Below the pieces are notes generated by a model, which worked only from the letters and a program-made list of their open reading frames with translations, had not been told where the DNA came from and searched no databases. From Caenorhabditis remanei (Eukaryota; Nematoda; Chromadorea; Rhabditida; Rhabditidae), in assembly GCF_010183535.1 (NCBI RefSeq), contig NC_071328.1, forward strand, positions 13,392,001 to 13,456,000: 64,000 nt of DNA. The letters are read 5' to 3'. A program made the position numbers and the translations under genes. Within the stretch, counting starts at the first letter, position 1; each line of letters starts with the position of its first letter. Of the stretch, positions 38,601-48,409 are shown one piece after another.

Positions 38601-41600
38601 GAGAAAACGCGTCAAAGGCACGCCAGAAACAAAAAATTAGCAAAACTCAGATACTGAGCGCGTCAAAGGTGCGCCAGCCACATAAAACTTGCGAATCTCA
38701 AAGTCAAAACGACGCCAAAATACCCAAATTGTGAAGAGAACGCGCCAAAGGCACGCCAGACACCTCAAATTTTGATTTCAAAGTGCTTAAAACGACCGAT
38801 TTTCATTCAAAAATTGAGATTTTCCATTAAGAAAACGCGTCAAAGGCACGCCAGAAACTTTTTTTTTTAGGGCCAGGCGAGGCCGCGAGTATGCTGAAAT
38901 CGCTTTTTCTCTAGATTTCACACCGGAAACTCAGATTTCTATCGAATTTTCCACACAAAACAAGTGTGAAAAATCGTGTTTTTTCCGTTTCTTTTCAAAA
39001 ACTCAATGTGTAAAGAAAAGAGCAGAGACAATACAATCGGGAGGAGCCATCTCTACCGGAGGAGTCGGAGAAGAAGAAGAAGAAGACAGATAGATAAACT
39101 GTTTGACCAGAGGAGAGAGACTGGCACAGTGAGTGATGAACATACGGAACTCTCTCTGTCGTTTTAGAAAAAAGAGGGAGAAGATTCTCATGGTGAGAAG
39201 AAAAAGGGGGAAAGATGCTCTGGTCACTTGAGAAGATCTTAGATTGTGATAATATAATCTTTGAGATGTGTGAAATTGTGATCTATTGATCTTGTTGTAT
39301 AGGAACGCCTACGTGAAACCCTAGTCACGTGCCCCGGTTATTCTAAGTATTCATTTCCCATAGAATTCAGTTCTTAATAAAGTAAAGAGCAGACTTGCAA
39401 CGGGCCGGGCCGGGCCGGAATGAAAATTTCCAGGGCCCGGCCCGGTCGGCCCGGAAGTTCAGTACTGAAAAAAATTCAAATTTTTTTTTCGAAAATTTCC
39501 CGATTTTTTTTGAAAAATATTTCTTAAAAACAATTTTTTGTAGGTTTCGAAGATTTTTGAAAAATATACTTGAGGAAAAATATGAAAAATTTTCAGAAAA
39601 TAAATTTTTGGACAAAAAATTGTAGTGAAAAAAGTTCAAAAATTCAAATCCGGGCCGACCGGGCCGGGCCGGGCCGGCGGGCCGGCCCGGAATCTTGCAA
39701 GTCTGGTAAAGAGTAAAGAACCACGTGTAATCGTCTCTCTCTCCTATAGCAAGGTAGCTATACAATAGATCTGTTGATCACATACAATAGTATTAGCTCG
39801 GCACAGTTTTTACAACTGCGCTCCACCGAAATACCCTTGAAAAATGTCACTTTTTCTCTGCGTCTCTCAATTTCGCACACAATTTTCTTCGGTTTCGGTA
39901 GAGCGCGGTTGTGAGAAGCGGGCCGTGCTAATAAGTGATTTTTTGCGATTTTTGAGCTAAAAACAGTGAGAACCTCGTCGTCTGCGTCTCTCCCTCTCTC
40001 TGAGAGCTCAGGAGTTGAATTTGGCACGCTAATTTCAGAAAAATCGAGATATTTCGGTTTAAAATCGGCTGAAAATAACTTTTTTTCTTCTTTTTTTTAG
40101 TTAAAAATGTACTATTTAATGAAATTTTTGAATTCAAACATTTTTTGAGTTGTCAATGGAGCGCGTTTCCAACCTCATCTGTTTTAAACACACTCTTCTC
40201 GAAAAACATAGAAATTTGGATTTTTTAAACCGAATTTTAGTTTTTTGACGAATTTTCCAAAATTTTCACTCAAAAATTCACCTAAAAAGCATAAAAATGT
40301 GATTTGTGACCGCAATTTTGAACAAAATTCGCGTAAAATTAGCAAAAAAAACGGTCGGGTTCGATAGAGCGCGGTTATAAGAAGCGTGCCATGCTGAAAA
40401 TAGATTGTTTTCAGCACGAAATGACCGACTTTGAGACTGACCGTACCACTTTAAACAGATTTTAACGGAAACTTGAAATTTCAGGGTTATTTCGGAGGAA
40501 TTTGAGAATATGTTTCAAAATGTGTAAAATTGAATATTCTTATCATAATACTCAAAAACCCTGAAAAACCCGCCAAAGCGCGAATTTTCGGCCCAAAAAT
40601 GGTCGAAATTGCATAGCGATCAGTGCTGGCCGAACTTTTTGTTTTTGTGTTTCTAGGCCACAGAAAGTTCTTCCATCCGTCTGTTTCGTCATTATTGGGC
40701 ATGGAAGAAGTTTCCATGGCCTAGAAACACAAATTGAGAAAAACTAGCGAAACTCAGCCAAAATTACAAATTTTTATGGAATTTCAAGCTTAAAATTATG
40801 TTTTTTTAGTCATTTTACAGAGGAAAGAGCCAAAACTATTTAAAAAAAAACAAATATTTACACGATTTTTTTGTCCAAAATCTTTTTTCAAGCTGAAAAT
40901 GGGTTATACAAAAAATGGGAATGACTTTCCGCAATTTTGGCTCGAAAATTCTAAATTCACAAAGCAAGAATCAATTTTCAGACATTATCAGTAAAAATAT
41001 CTCAAAAATTGGTTGAAAATCATGATTGGTGGCCTAGAATTCCGAAACAAGAGAAAACTAGTCCCTCAAATAGAAATAGCAATTTTCTTGGGTTTTTAGT
41101 GAAATTTCTAAAAAAAAATTTTTGGTTTTTTATCAAAAAATTGAAAAAAAATCCGTTATAAATCTCCAAAATTGACAGATTTTTTGCAATTTTTCGCTGT
41201 AAAAATGCAAAATTTTTCTGTTTTTCAACGATTTTTCTCACTTTCTAACACTAATAACAATAAGAATAGTGGGGGACTTGTCCTACTTATTCATAATTTT
41301 CTCAAGAATGTTTTCGAAGAAGATTTGAATTGAAAACACTCGAGAATACTAGACAAAACTACTTGAGACACATCTTTCTTGACTTTTCCAGAGAGAAGAA
41401 AGTGCGCTCTATTGATAATCTCTTTAGTTGATTGGCTAATTAGTCAATTAGCAATGGGGCGCGGTTGCAAAAGAGAAGATGAAGGAAAAACAGTAATAAA
41501 CTTGACCACTTGACCTCAAAAACTTTGGTCTTTTTTCTCTTTTTTCTGCGCAATTAAGTGGGTTTCGAGATAATTATAGAAGAGAAAAAACTAGTTTAGA

Positions 41601-41756
41601 CCACATTAAAACGAAAATTTTGAAAAAAAATCTTACCAGAAAAGCCCGCGTCGAATTCCTCGTGGAGCAGAATGATTGGCGAGTTGAAGGGAGACGGGAT
41701 GTCTGGAAAATTCATTATTTTTTCATTTTTCACCCGAAAACTATAAAAAACTTACG
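23621..41756 (-). CDS. viln-1: Villin/supervillin-type gelsolin-repeat protein, viln-1 orthologue (5' end unresolved)
   Basis: Exons in transcript order: (probable, upstream limit ~41830)..41756, 41702..41637, 29928..29792, 28890..28725, 28647..28521, 27602..26720, 25708..24719 and 24055..23621 (stop TAG). All junction phases agree. About 935 residues are secure. The first exons are Ser/Gln/Pro-rich linker (QQQRRTSANILQDLPIFQ). Residues from exon 27602 onward hold gelsolin-like repeats (LIFDFGSEIYVWSGRYS; IAFFYWLGEHTT; ILIDVGEALWLWSED). The C-terminus is a villin headpiece (LTDDDFQKAFGIGRDEF ... KRTGLF). Known: the family binds and bundles or caps actin filaments. It corresponds to C. elegans viln-1 (C10H11.1). 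The intron between 41637 and 29928 is ~11.7 kb. More 5' exons probably lie upstream of 41.8 kb. Confidence 0.8.
24230..24610. repeat. Inverted GGCGGAGCCT / hairpin segment in a viln-1 intron
   Basis: TTGGGCGGAGCCTAAG near 24240 and CTCCGCCC near 24380, then an inverted pair around 24405-24470 versus 24495-24565 (GAAAGTGCGCTCCAAAGAGCAAGATAAC / GTTATCTTGCTCGTTAGAGCGCATTTTCG). This is a ~160-bp hairpin element with GTGTGAAAACGCGCTC inside. Non-coding. Confidence 0.55.
30144..30262. mobile_element. MITE family A, copy 3
   Basis: CACACTTCTTACAACCGCGC ... GAGCGCACTTGTGAGAACTGTGCC around the shared core GAGAGACGCAGAGAAAAAGA. Confidence 0.7.
30293..30862. mobile_element. Large palindrome built from GAGCGCGATTGC units
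   Basis: Left: AGAGCGAAGTTGCAGACCTAG, GCAATCGCGCTCTGTTGAG. Right: CTAGGTCTGCAACTTCGCTC, CTCAACAGAGCGCGATTGC. The centre is near 30600 (TCTCGCACTTTGAGATTTTC). Both strands encode near-identical 65-98-residue open frames only because of the symmetry. Foldback element. Confidence 0.7.
31140..32015. repeat. Dense cluster of CGTAAATC(T/G)ACAC / GTCGATTTACG motifs
   Basis: Twenty or so copies of CGTAAATCTACAC or its reverse, often as palindromes (TTTACGGTCGTAAAT), with longer local duplications (CATACAGTA(A/T)GCTCCGTAAA at 31312 and 31790; ACACCGTAGTCAGGTGTTGATTTACG at 31680 and 31888). Single copies are at 33365 and 43895. Non-coding. Confidence 0.75.
32575..33960. repeat. Field of GGAGCGCGTTTG and GGCCGAG/GGCCTAG motifs
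   Basis: Repeated CTCAATGGAGCGCGTTTGTTG (32575, 32762), GCGCTCTATCGA, TGGCCTAGCTTTTGCATTTTCTCGGCCACC and three ~115-bp tandem units at 33615-33960 (GAAAGTGCAATAGAGCGCACTTGA(A/G)CCTC, GGGGA(A/G)TTCTAGGCCACCGACTTTCCC). No gene. Confidence 0.65.
34503..35275. mobile_element. ~770-bp foldback element
   Basis: The left arm TTAGTTCTAGAGTATTATGACCGTAATCTAGG is the inverse of the right arm CCTAGATTACGGTCATGATACTCTAGAACTAA. Inner matching pieces include AATGTAGATCTC(A)GCGAGTTC and AGACCTTTCAGAAAAGTATAATCATG. Related but interrupted copies lie at 51480-52115 and 52130-52790. Confidence 0.8.
35385..35645. mobile_element. Second foldback sharing the AAGTATAATCATG core
   Basis: Left TTAAAATTACACGAAGAAATATTATAATATTCG, right CGAATATTATAATATTTCTTCGTGAAATTTTAAT; inside, TTTCAGAAAAGTATAATCATGCC and its inverse. 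The inner core is shared with the adjacent foldback, so they are related. Confidence 0.75.
36265..37245. repeat. GTGGCCTAGAAACCCAAAT...GAAAACTAGTCC repeat field
   Basis: At least five copies about 140-460 bp apart (36271, 36450, 36590, 36741, 37201) of a ~40-bp phrase: (G)TGGCCTAGAA(A/T)CCCAAA, then AGAAAACTAGTCC. More copies are at 41030, 42462, 42652 and 42848; inverse forms (TTTCTAGGCCA) are at 28458, 40652, 45882 and 63771. A short dispersed motif family. Confidence 0.65.
37872..38275. mobile_element. Tc/mariner-type palindromic MITE 3 (decayed ends)
   Basis: Left GCAGTACTAGCCATAACACATG ... GTCTCACAATATTGATTGTTCATG, right inverse CATGAACAATCAATATTGTGAGACTATCAGGGAGGCCGTG. The interior matches MITE 2 at 6599-7054. 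The right terminus is eroded. Confidence 0.65.
38395..38865. repeat. Array of AACGCGTCAAAGGCACGCCAG motifs
   Basis: Seven copies of (A)ACGCG(T/C)C(A)AAGG(C/T)(A/G)CGCCAG at about 38400, 38475, 38524, 38605, 38658, 38737 and 38832, all in one orientation, spaced 50-95 bp. The inverse form (CTGGCGTGCCTTTGGCGCG) fills let-502 introns at 53370-53610 and 55105-55930. Confidence 0.7.
39382..39713. mobile_element. 316-bp hAT-like MITE (GGCC family) with perfect 8-bp TSD
   Basis: The element 39390-39705 begins CAGACTTGCAACGGGCCGGG and ends GGAATCTTGCAAGTCTG. It is flanked on both sides by GTAAAGAG (39382-39389 and 39706-39713). Almost identical to the copy at 60384-60704. Confidence 0.9.
39793..39932. 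mobile_element. MITE family A, copy 4
   Basis: TTAGCTCGGCACAGTTTTTACAACTGCGCTCC ... GAGCGCGGTTGTGAGAAGCGGGCCGTGCTAA. The clean TTAGC..GCTAA-type termini suggest the element ends lie here. Confidence 0.75.
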
Positions 41757-43049
41757 AAAATTCGAGTGAAATTGGTTAAATCGAGAGAATAATTTTGAAA
41801 TTTTCCGCTTGGCGCCGTCGACTGACGTCACTGGGCGGCAAACGCGCTCTATTGAGAAGCATTCATTTTTTGAAATTAAAAAGTTCTGCAGATTTTCAGA
41901 CGGAGTTTTTCTTTGTTTTTTGGCGTTTTTTTATTGAATTTTTTTGTAAAAATTCGAAATTAGGAATCGTAGGTGGTTTTGTTAATAGTTTTTGGCTATT
42001 TATTCCTCGGTTTGCCCATTTTTCAGACCGATTTTCAGTTTTTGGTCAGGAAAGTTGGTTTTCTGTGGATTTTTCAATTTTTAACGATTTTAGCTTAGAA
42101 AATAGAGAATCAACACTGTTCGTTGTTTAATCTACAGTAAATCTCTCCTTAAAAACAGTTTTTAGGTTTTTTTGCTCGAAATGAGGTTGATTACCTTTAA
42201 ATCTTCAAGAATGCGCTCAAATCAGTCGGATTTTTATCAAATTTTGAGAGAATTCACTGGAAAAGCTGAGAAAAAGCTATAATTTTCAGTAATTTTTCGA
42301 AAAATTTGAGTTTTTAGTCTTTTGTCGATAGAATCTCGAATTTTTTCGATTTTTCAGACGAAAAACTTTTTCTCCCAATTTTCGCTCAAAAAGGTCTAAA
42401 GTTACTGTAAAACTCCAAAAACTATTAAAAAATCCGTTAAAAAACCCATGAATTTCAATATGGTGGCCTAGAAACCCAATTTCGAAAAAAAAACTAGTCC
42501 CCTTTCGTGAAAAATCCGATTTCTCAGCGAATTTTATGAATATTGAATGAAAAACTCGGCAACTTTGAAATTTACCCGATTTTAGAGCAAAATTCAGAAC
42601 TTTTTGGAGGAAACTTCGAGGAAAATCCGTTAAAAGCCATATTTTTCAATATGGTGGCCTAGAATTCCAAACTGGGAGAAAACTAGTCCCTCAATCGAAA
42701 ATATGTGTTTTTAAACAGTTTTCCGATTGTTTTGAAGTAATTTTTCGTCGAGAGCAGACAAGTTTTGAAGTTTCTGATCAAAAAACGAATTTTTCTCAGT
42801 GGAAATTTGGATTTTGTAACTGAGACATTCTATGAAAACCGGAAAAATCCATGACCTAGAAATCCCAAAAAAGCAATAAAACTAGTCCCCGATGAGAAAA
42901 GTTGAGTTTACTCACTTTTTTTCCACTTCAAAATGTTTTTTTGACCCTTTTTCCCGAATTTCAGTTCAAAAATCCCCTTTTTTCTATAACATAGAAGCTT
43001 GCAAACTCCAATTTCAACTCAAAACCGATTCCAATCTGAACACTGTATT

Positions 43050-43420
43050 CTCGAAATTCTCCCCCCAAAACAGTGAGAAGAGGAGCCGAAATGTCAACAA
43101 AACGAGCAACCCATCAATCGCTTGTTTTTGTTGTTTGTTACTCCGTCTCCCGCGCGTCTCCATCCTTCCAATACAGTATGGAATGGACAGTGCATCCCCC
43201 ATCGGGTGACAAGCCGTGTATACCGAACACCTTGTCGGTGGTCACTCTCTCTCTCTCACTCTCTGTGCTTCCCACTTGACGCCTTGGCGGTTTGCACACT
43301 TTCGGGCTTTCTCACTCGAGAGGCGCTGACCATCCGCATTTTTTTACACCTGTCGTTAGGCGAGGTTTTTGACCAACTGAACTTGCGATCTTCTTTTTCG
43401 GTGTGGTCTTGTTAGGCGGT
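43050..43420. other. GC-richer island, possible promoter/5' region
   Basis: Between repeats lies an island with CGCGCGTCTCC, CTCTCTCTCTC and GCGTCTCC tracts, little repeat content and no convincing exon. It lies between viln-1 and let-502 and may belong to the viln-1 start region. Open frames on both strands overlap, so coding cannot be called. Confidence 0.3.
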
Positions 43421-43489
43421 TCTAGTTTGGACCAGTGTCTTTTTGACTTCGTATTGGTTCTAAACCGTACCAGTTTCAAATCCGACCGG

Positions 43490-43900
43490 TTTTGAGCCGG
43501 GGGCGGTTTAAACTCTCGAGCTTGGATTCATCCGAACCGTCGGCTCTACTACTTTTGATTCTAAACCGTACCAGTTTCGAAACGGACTGAGCTCAGCTCG
43601 ATTCCATTTTGTAACTATTTCGAAACGGGCGGTATTGATTCGGACCGCTTTTAGGTCATGCAGTTCTGAACCGAAATAGTCAAACTGCCTAGAATTGAAA
43701 AAAAAACCAGACCATAGGCATTCTATTGACTTGAAGCTTTTGGTCTTACTGGAAGCCATCATGAGAGTTTTTTTTCGAGTGACCGAGAAATTCGTCACTT
43801 AATTTTTCTAGACCATCTTTGTGTCTTATGCCAGTTACACTCATGGCTCTGTTTTCTTGAAGGTTCCGTTTCTAGAGCTTCTATTTTACGAGATTTACGC
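43490..43900. repeat. AAACCGTACCAGTTTCGAAACGG-type repeat block
   Basis: Iterated CTAAACCGTACCAGTTTC (about 43460, 43562) and CGAAACGG(A/G)C / GGACCG phrases. The minus-strand open frame across it is repeat-derived. Confidence 0.45.
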
Positions 43901-43921
43901 CGTAAATCTACACTAATATCG

Positions 43922-44525
43922 GATGCGTTGATTGGATTCTGGAATTTTCGGATTCTGGAATTCTCGGATTTCTCGCATTCTCGACTTCCAGGATTCCCGG
44001 ATTCTCGGATTCTTTTATTCTCTGATTCTTGGGTTCTCTGATTCTGGAATTCTCGGATTCAGATTCTGGGATTTCCAGATTCTTGGAATCTCGGATTCTC
44101 GAATTCCCGGATATCTCGCATTCTGGAATTCTCATATTCTGGAATTCTCGGATTCAGATTCTGGGATTTCCAGATTCTTGGAATTCTCGGATCCTCGGAC
44201 CCTCGGATTTTGGATTTCTCGGATTCTTGGGTTCTCGGATTCTCAGATTCTCGGATCCTCGGATTCTCGGATTCTCTGATTCTTGGATCCTTGGATTCTC
44301 GGATTCTGGAATTTTCGAATTCTGGAATTTTCGAATTCTGGAATTTTCGGATTCTGGAATTCTCGGATTCCTGGATTCTCTGATTCTCGGATTGTCGGAT
44401 TCTCGGATCCTCGGATTCTCGAATTTTTATATTCTGGAATTCTCGGATTCTCAGATTTTTAGATTCTTGGCCTCTCTGGTTCTCGGGTTCTGGAATTTTC
44501 GGATTTTTGGATTCTCGGATACCTC
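43922..44525. repeat. GGATTCTCGGATTCTGGAATTC minisatellite, ~600 bp
   Basis: Over sixty tandem/interspersed 8-11-bp units (GGATTCTC, GGATTCTGGAATTCTC). Both strands stay open for 115-268 codons with SRILGFSDSGIL-type or reverse repeats. That is expected for an 8-11-bp unit lacking stop codons, so I do not call a gene. Confidence 0.85.
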
Positions 44526-44529
44526 CCAA

Positions 44530-45010
44530 CTTTCCCAGAGAATCAATTTTTATCACTCTGAGCGTCCTACCATAAGGAAGTTCATCCCCCCTCTCTCCTC
44601 ATCTTCACACACTCATTCAATTTCGAGAAAATGGATCGAAATGTGTGTATTATTCGAAATGTTAAACGACCTCTTCTTCTCCTTCGTTTTGCGCATAGAG
44701 ATTCATTTTCTCTGCCGTCTCTCCACCAATCACCACACTCTCTCGTCGAACATCTCCGCCACATTAGGCACTATTTCTCCAAGTTTCATATCTCCTCCCC
44801 GCGAGAATTCTCTCTCTCTCTCTCTGAAGACGTAACGAACGTCTTCAGTACACCTTCTCTCATTCGAATAACCGTTTGGAGTATTCAAGGGAAGAGAAGA
44901 AATTCCTTTTGGTGTTGTTGTTGTTCACAACACATTTTGGCGTAATCGCCCCGACGGCATCTTCGGATCTCCTTTCTCCGTTTACGGTGTTCCGGATGCT
45001 TTCCTTTCAA
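44530..45010. other. Pyrimidine-rich island, possible promoter
   Basis: CCTCTCTCCTCATC, CTCTCTCTCTCTCTCTGAAGACG and CGTCTCTCCACC tracts resemble Caenorhabditis promoter/5' UTR sequence. It is followed by an inverted GAAGACGTAACGAACGTCTTC hairpin at 44826-44846. No exon resolved. Confidence 0.35.
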
Positions 45011-45357
45011 AGATAAAGATGAGAATTCGTTCGATTTTCGAGAGTATTTCAATTTGTATAATTTGGCGTTTTGACGTGGATTTTTTAGTTCAAAAAGTTG
45101 ATTTTCTGGCTGAAACTTTAGTCAAATAGCATCATTTTCTCATTTTTTTTGAACTCGTCTAGCTAGATTCTTGTCATTTTTGTTTAAAAAAAAAAGCTGA
45201 AGAATTCCGCAATTTCATGTTTCTTCTTCTTATGATTCTCGAAAGCTTTAGTATACGCTCAATTCTAACAAATTTTGAGTGTTTATATTGAGATTCGGCG
45301 ATAATTAGGTAATTAGTGACCTTGAAATGGAGTCAGTTTCAGTTTTACATCGGTTTT

Positions 45358-45482
45358 ATTAGGTCGACACAGTTTTTACAACTGCGCTCCACCGAAATGC
45401 TCTTGAAAAATGTCTCTTTTTCTCGGAATCTCTCAATTTCGCACACTATTTTCTTCGGTTTCGATAGAGCGCGGTTGTATTT
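45358..45482. mobile_element. MITE family A, copy 5
   Basis: GGTCGACACAGTTTTTACAACTGCGCTCC ... GATAGAGCGCGGTTGTA, with core GAATCTCTCAATTTCGCACAC. Confidence 0.7.
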
Positions 45483-46384
45483 TTTTTTGAAATTTTGAAA
45501 GCCTGACCCTGCCTGAAGGCGCGACTTCAAAAATATACTTAATCAGGCTTTTTTTTTCAATTTTTCATGGAAAATGTGACCACTTATGACTATTTTTCAG
45601 AATTTCTTCTAATTCTGACTGATAGTCGAAAATTTGACTTTTTTGCGAAAAAATTTAAAAAATTTTAAAAAATTAAAAAATTAGACTTTCGCGCCAATTT
45701 GCCCGAGCCTTGACAACTATGTTTCAGGTTGATTTATAGAATATGTTGTAAAATGTGTAAAATTGAAATTCTTATCATTATACTCAAAAACCCTGAAAAA
45801 CTCCTCAAGACGCGAGTTTCAACCCGAAAATGGTCGAAATTGCATAGTGATCAGTGCTGGCCGAACTTTTCTCAATTTGTGTTTCTAGGCCATGGGAAAG
45901 TTCTTCCACGCTTTTCTTCAATTTCAACTTGGGTAGATTTTTTAAATGAATTTTGAAAACCTGACCCAGCCTGAAGGCGTGACATCAAAAATCAGGCTTT
46001 TTTGGACATTTTTTTTTACAATTTTTATTGAAAATGTGAACATTCTCGATGATTTTTCAGAGTTTCTTCTAATTCTGAATCATTGAAAATGTGATTTTTT
46101 TTGCAAAAAAAAAACAATTCAAAATTTTGAATTTTGGATTTTGGCGCTAATTATCCGGGCCTTAACTTTGCTTACGAGTTTGGTGGCAAGTATGCGGAAA
46201 TTTCAATTTTCTACGAAAGTATTATTGTCAAAAAAATAAAGTTTCGACAAGGATTTTCAAAAAAAAATTCGCGCGCTGAAACGCGCAAGCGCATAAAGTT
46301 CTGGGCGGAGCTTAAACTGCAAGTGGCGCGGTTCTTAATTTGGAAAAAACAACTGGAATTAGAACCGCGCCGCTTATTTAAGCT

Positions 46385-46530
46385 TGCAATAGCTCTGCAC
46401 AGTTCTAACAACTGCGCTCCACCGAATTGCCGTTGAAATGTCTCTTTCTTTCTGCGTCTCTCAATTTCTCACTCAATTTTCTTCGGTTTCGATAGAGCGC
46501 GGTTGTAAGAAGCGTGCCGTGCTAGTAAAA
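46385..46530. mobile_element. MITE family A, copy 6
   Basis: TAGCTCTGCACAGTTCTAACAACTGC ... GGTTGTAAGAAGCGTGCCGTGCTA; same core as the other copies. Confidence 0.75.
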
Positions 46531-46539
46531 CCTAGAAAC

Positions 46540-47997
46540 TTCAATTTTCTACGAAAGTATACAAAACGCCAGAAGACAAATGTTCCTTTGTCGAACATCT
46601 GCTCTTTACCATTTTTAAAATATTTTTTTGAAAATAAGAAAGTGCTCATAATTAAACCGATAAATGTTATACAATTAATAAAAAAAGAGTGTAAAAGCAA
46701 TAAAGAAATGTAGCAGGTGTGAGTATTACTCATACAAAAAGCACACATCGTTCTTTTCTTCTCCGTTGTCCGTCCACTACCATCTGGACAGCACACACAC
46801 TTGTTTCCTTCTTCCCCATACAGTCTGCGTCTCTCTCTCTCCACTCTCTCGTCTCCACCTGTCTATTTGAATTTTGGCGCTATCGGGCGCTGCGCAGCAT
46901 GTCGATTGGGTTGTCCGGTTGTGAGTGTTCCCTCCGAATTGGCCGCCACCGGTAGCCTTCTCTCTGTTTTGTTATTCAGTGGATTCTGAATTACTTGACG
47001 GCGAGCGACTTCACTTACTATATATATATATGAAATTATAGCTAATTGACTATATATAGTTCTGGAACTATTTGAAGAAATGAAAAAACAAATAGAAGCG
47101 AAACGGAAAGATTTTCCGTTTTTTTGACAGAAATTTCCTGCTTTCCCTTGTATTGACTTTCTGTTGCCTGTTGACTTTTGTCACTTTTCTTCCTTTTTCT
47201 CAAATGACTCATCTCTTTTTCTCCTTTTCCGGAGGTCATGTGTGGAAGAAGTTTTCCGCGGTCGCAGTACCCCCTTTTTATGGTATTCCGCGTGTGGAAA
47301 TTTCTTTTTTTGTTGGTTTTTTTCGTCGTTTTTTCCGGCAGTTTCCCATTTTTTAACTGTTTTTCTCAAAAAAGTGTTACTTTTGGCGCCAAAAAGTACA
47401 GTTTTCGTTGTTTTCGAACTGCCAAACCTTCTGTTTCGCATTTATGAAAGTTTTCTTCGGTTTCTGTGAATAAAATGAGGTTTTTCTTTAGGATTGTCAT
47501 TTTAAGCCGATTTTTCAATAAAAAATAGCATTTTTAATCTGAAAAATCACATTTTCAGCCTATTTTCGAGCTAAAAAGCGCCGAAGTTTGACCAAAAATT
47601 GAGTTCCGAGCATCTGGATAGACAAATGGATAGACAGACTAAGAAATCCGGAAAAAACAGATGCATAAATGGACATTTCCGATAGCTTTGTCAGAATTTC
47701 TATAATTTTCGGGATTTTGTTAAAAAAATTAAGGTTTTCATGGTTAAAATCTCTGAAATTCTGAACTTTTACCGAGATTACAAGTTTCGTATTTTTCATG
47801 AGTTTCTAATTAAAATTTGTCTGAAAATGTCAATTATTCAATATAAAACTTTTTTTTTTGCGAAAGTGCTCACAAACATCAATTTCTGGACTTTCCAAGT
47901 TTCTGATCGTGTTTTCTCAGAAAGTTTGAGAAATTTATGCAGAATCTCTCAATTTCACATGATTACAATTAAATTTTGCCAGAAAATTGATTTTTTC
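46540..47997. other. Intergenic, no gene seen
   Basis: Contains a pyrimidine-rich, GC-richer island at about 46720-47010 (GTCTCTCTCTCTCCACTCTC, then CCGGTTGTGAGTGTTCC) and a TATATATATATATG run near 47020. The rest is AT-rich filler with TGGATAGACAAATGGATAGACAGAC at about 47615. No exon was recognised. Confidence 0.45.
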
Positions 47998-48306
47998 CAT
48001 AGTTATCAATGCCCGGCAAGACCCGAAGGCCCAGGCCGGGCCGGGCCGGTAGACAATTTTCTAACGGCCCGGCACGGCCCAAAGGCCCGACTTCAAAAAT
48101 GACCCTTTTTTTCCAATTTTTTTTTCGAAATTTGTTCAATTTTTCATAGAAAATGTGGCCATTTTTAACTATTTTTCAGAATTTCTTCTGATTCTAAATG
48201 GAAGGCGAAAATTTGACTTTTTCGCGAAAATATTCAAAAAATTTGTGAACATTTGAAAATTTGACTTTCGCGCCAATGCCCGGACCTTGACAACTATGAT
48301 TTTTTC
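47990..48306. mobile_element. hAT-like MITE, CATAGTT family, perfect 8-bp TSD
   Basis: The element 47998-48298 starts CATAGTTATCAATGCCCGG and ends CCGGACCTTGACAACTATG. Flanks are ATTTTTTC on both sides (47990-47997 and 48299-48306). Right ends with the same CCTTGACAACTATG appear at about 45705-45722 and 59809-59823. Confidence 0.85.
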
Positions 48307-48409
48307 CACTTTCAGCATTTTTGTTTAAAAAAATCCTAACTCCCATCTATAAACCATGTTTTTGCCATTTTCATAAGAATTTTGAAACTATTTGTTTTTT
48401 CCTCCTCTC

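Larger units (their letters stand above)
29929..41636. other. 11.7-kb repeat-packed intron of viln-1
   Basis: Worm introns are usually tens to hundreds of bases. This one holds MITE family A copies, a large palindrome, a CGTAAATC cluster, two foldbacks, a GGCCTAG-motif field, a mariner-type MITE, an AACGCGTCAAAGGCACGCCAG array and a hAT-like MITE, all listed separately. Islands of pyrimidine/purine-rich, less repetitive DNA (about 32030-32570, 33960-34330, 35760-36080, 37500-37830, 39000-39240) look like promoter or 5' UTR sequence. They may mark alternative starts. No coding exon was established inside. Confidence 0.6.

Noticed and set aside
43932..44835. Open frames of 115-268 codons on both strands with SRILGFSDSG-like repeats
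   Set aside because: They arise from the GGATTCTC minisatellite, whose unit lacks stop codons in several frames. No splice context or domain.
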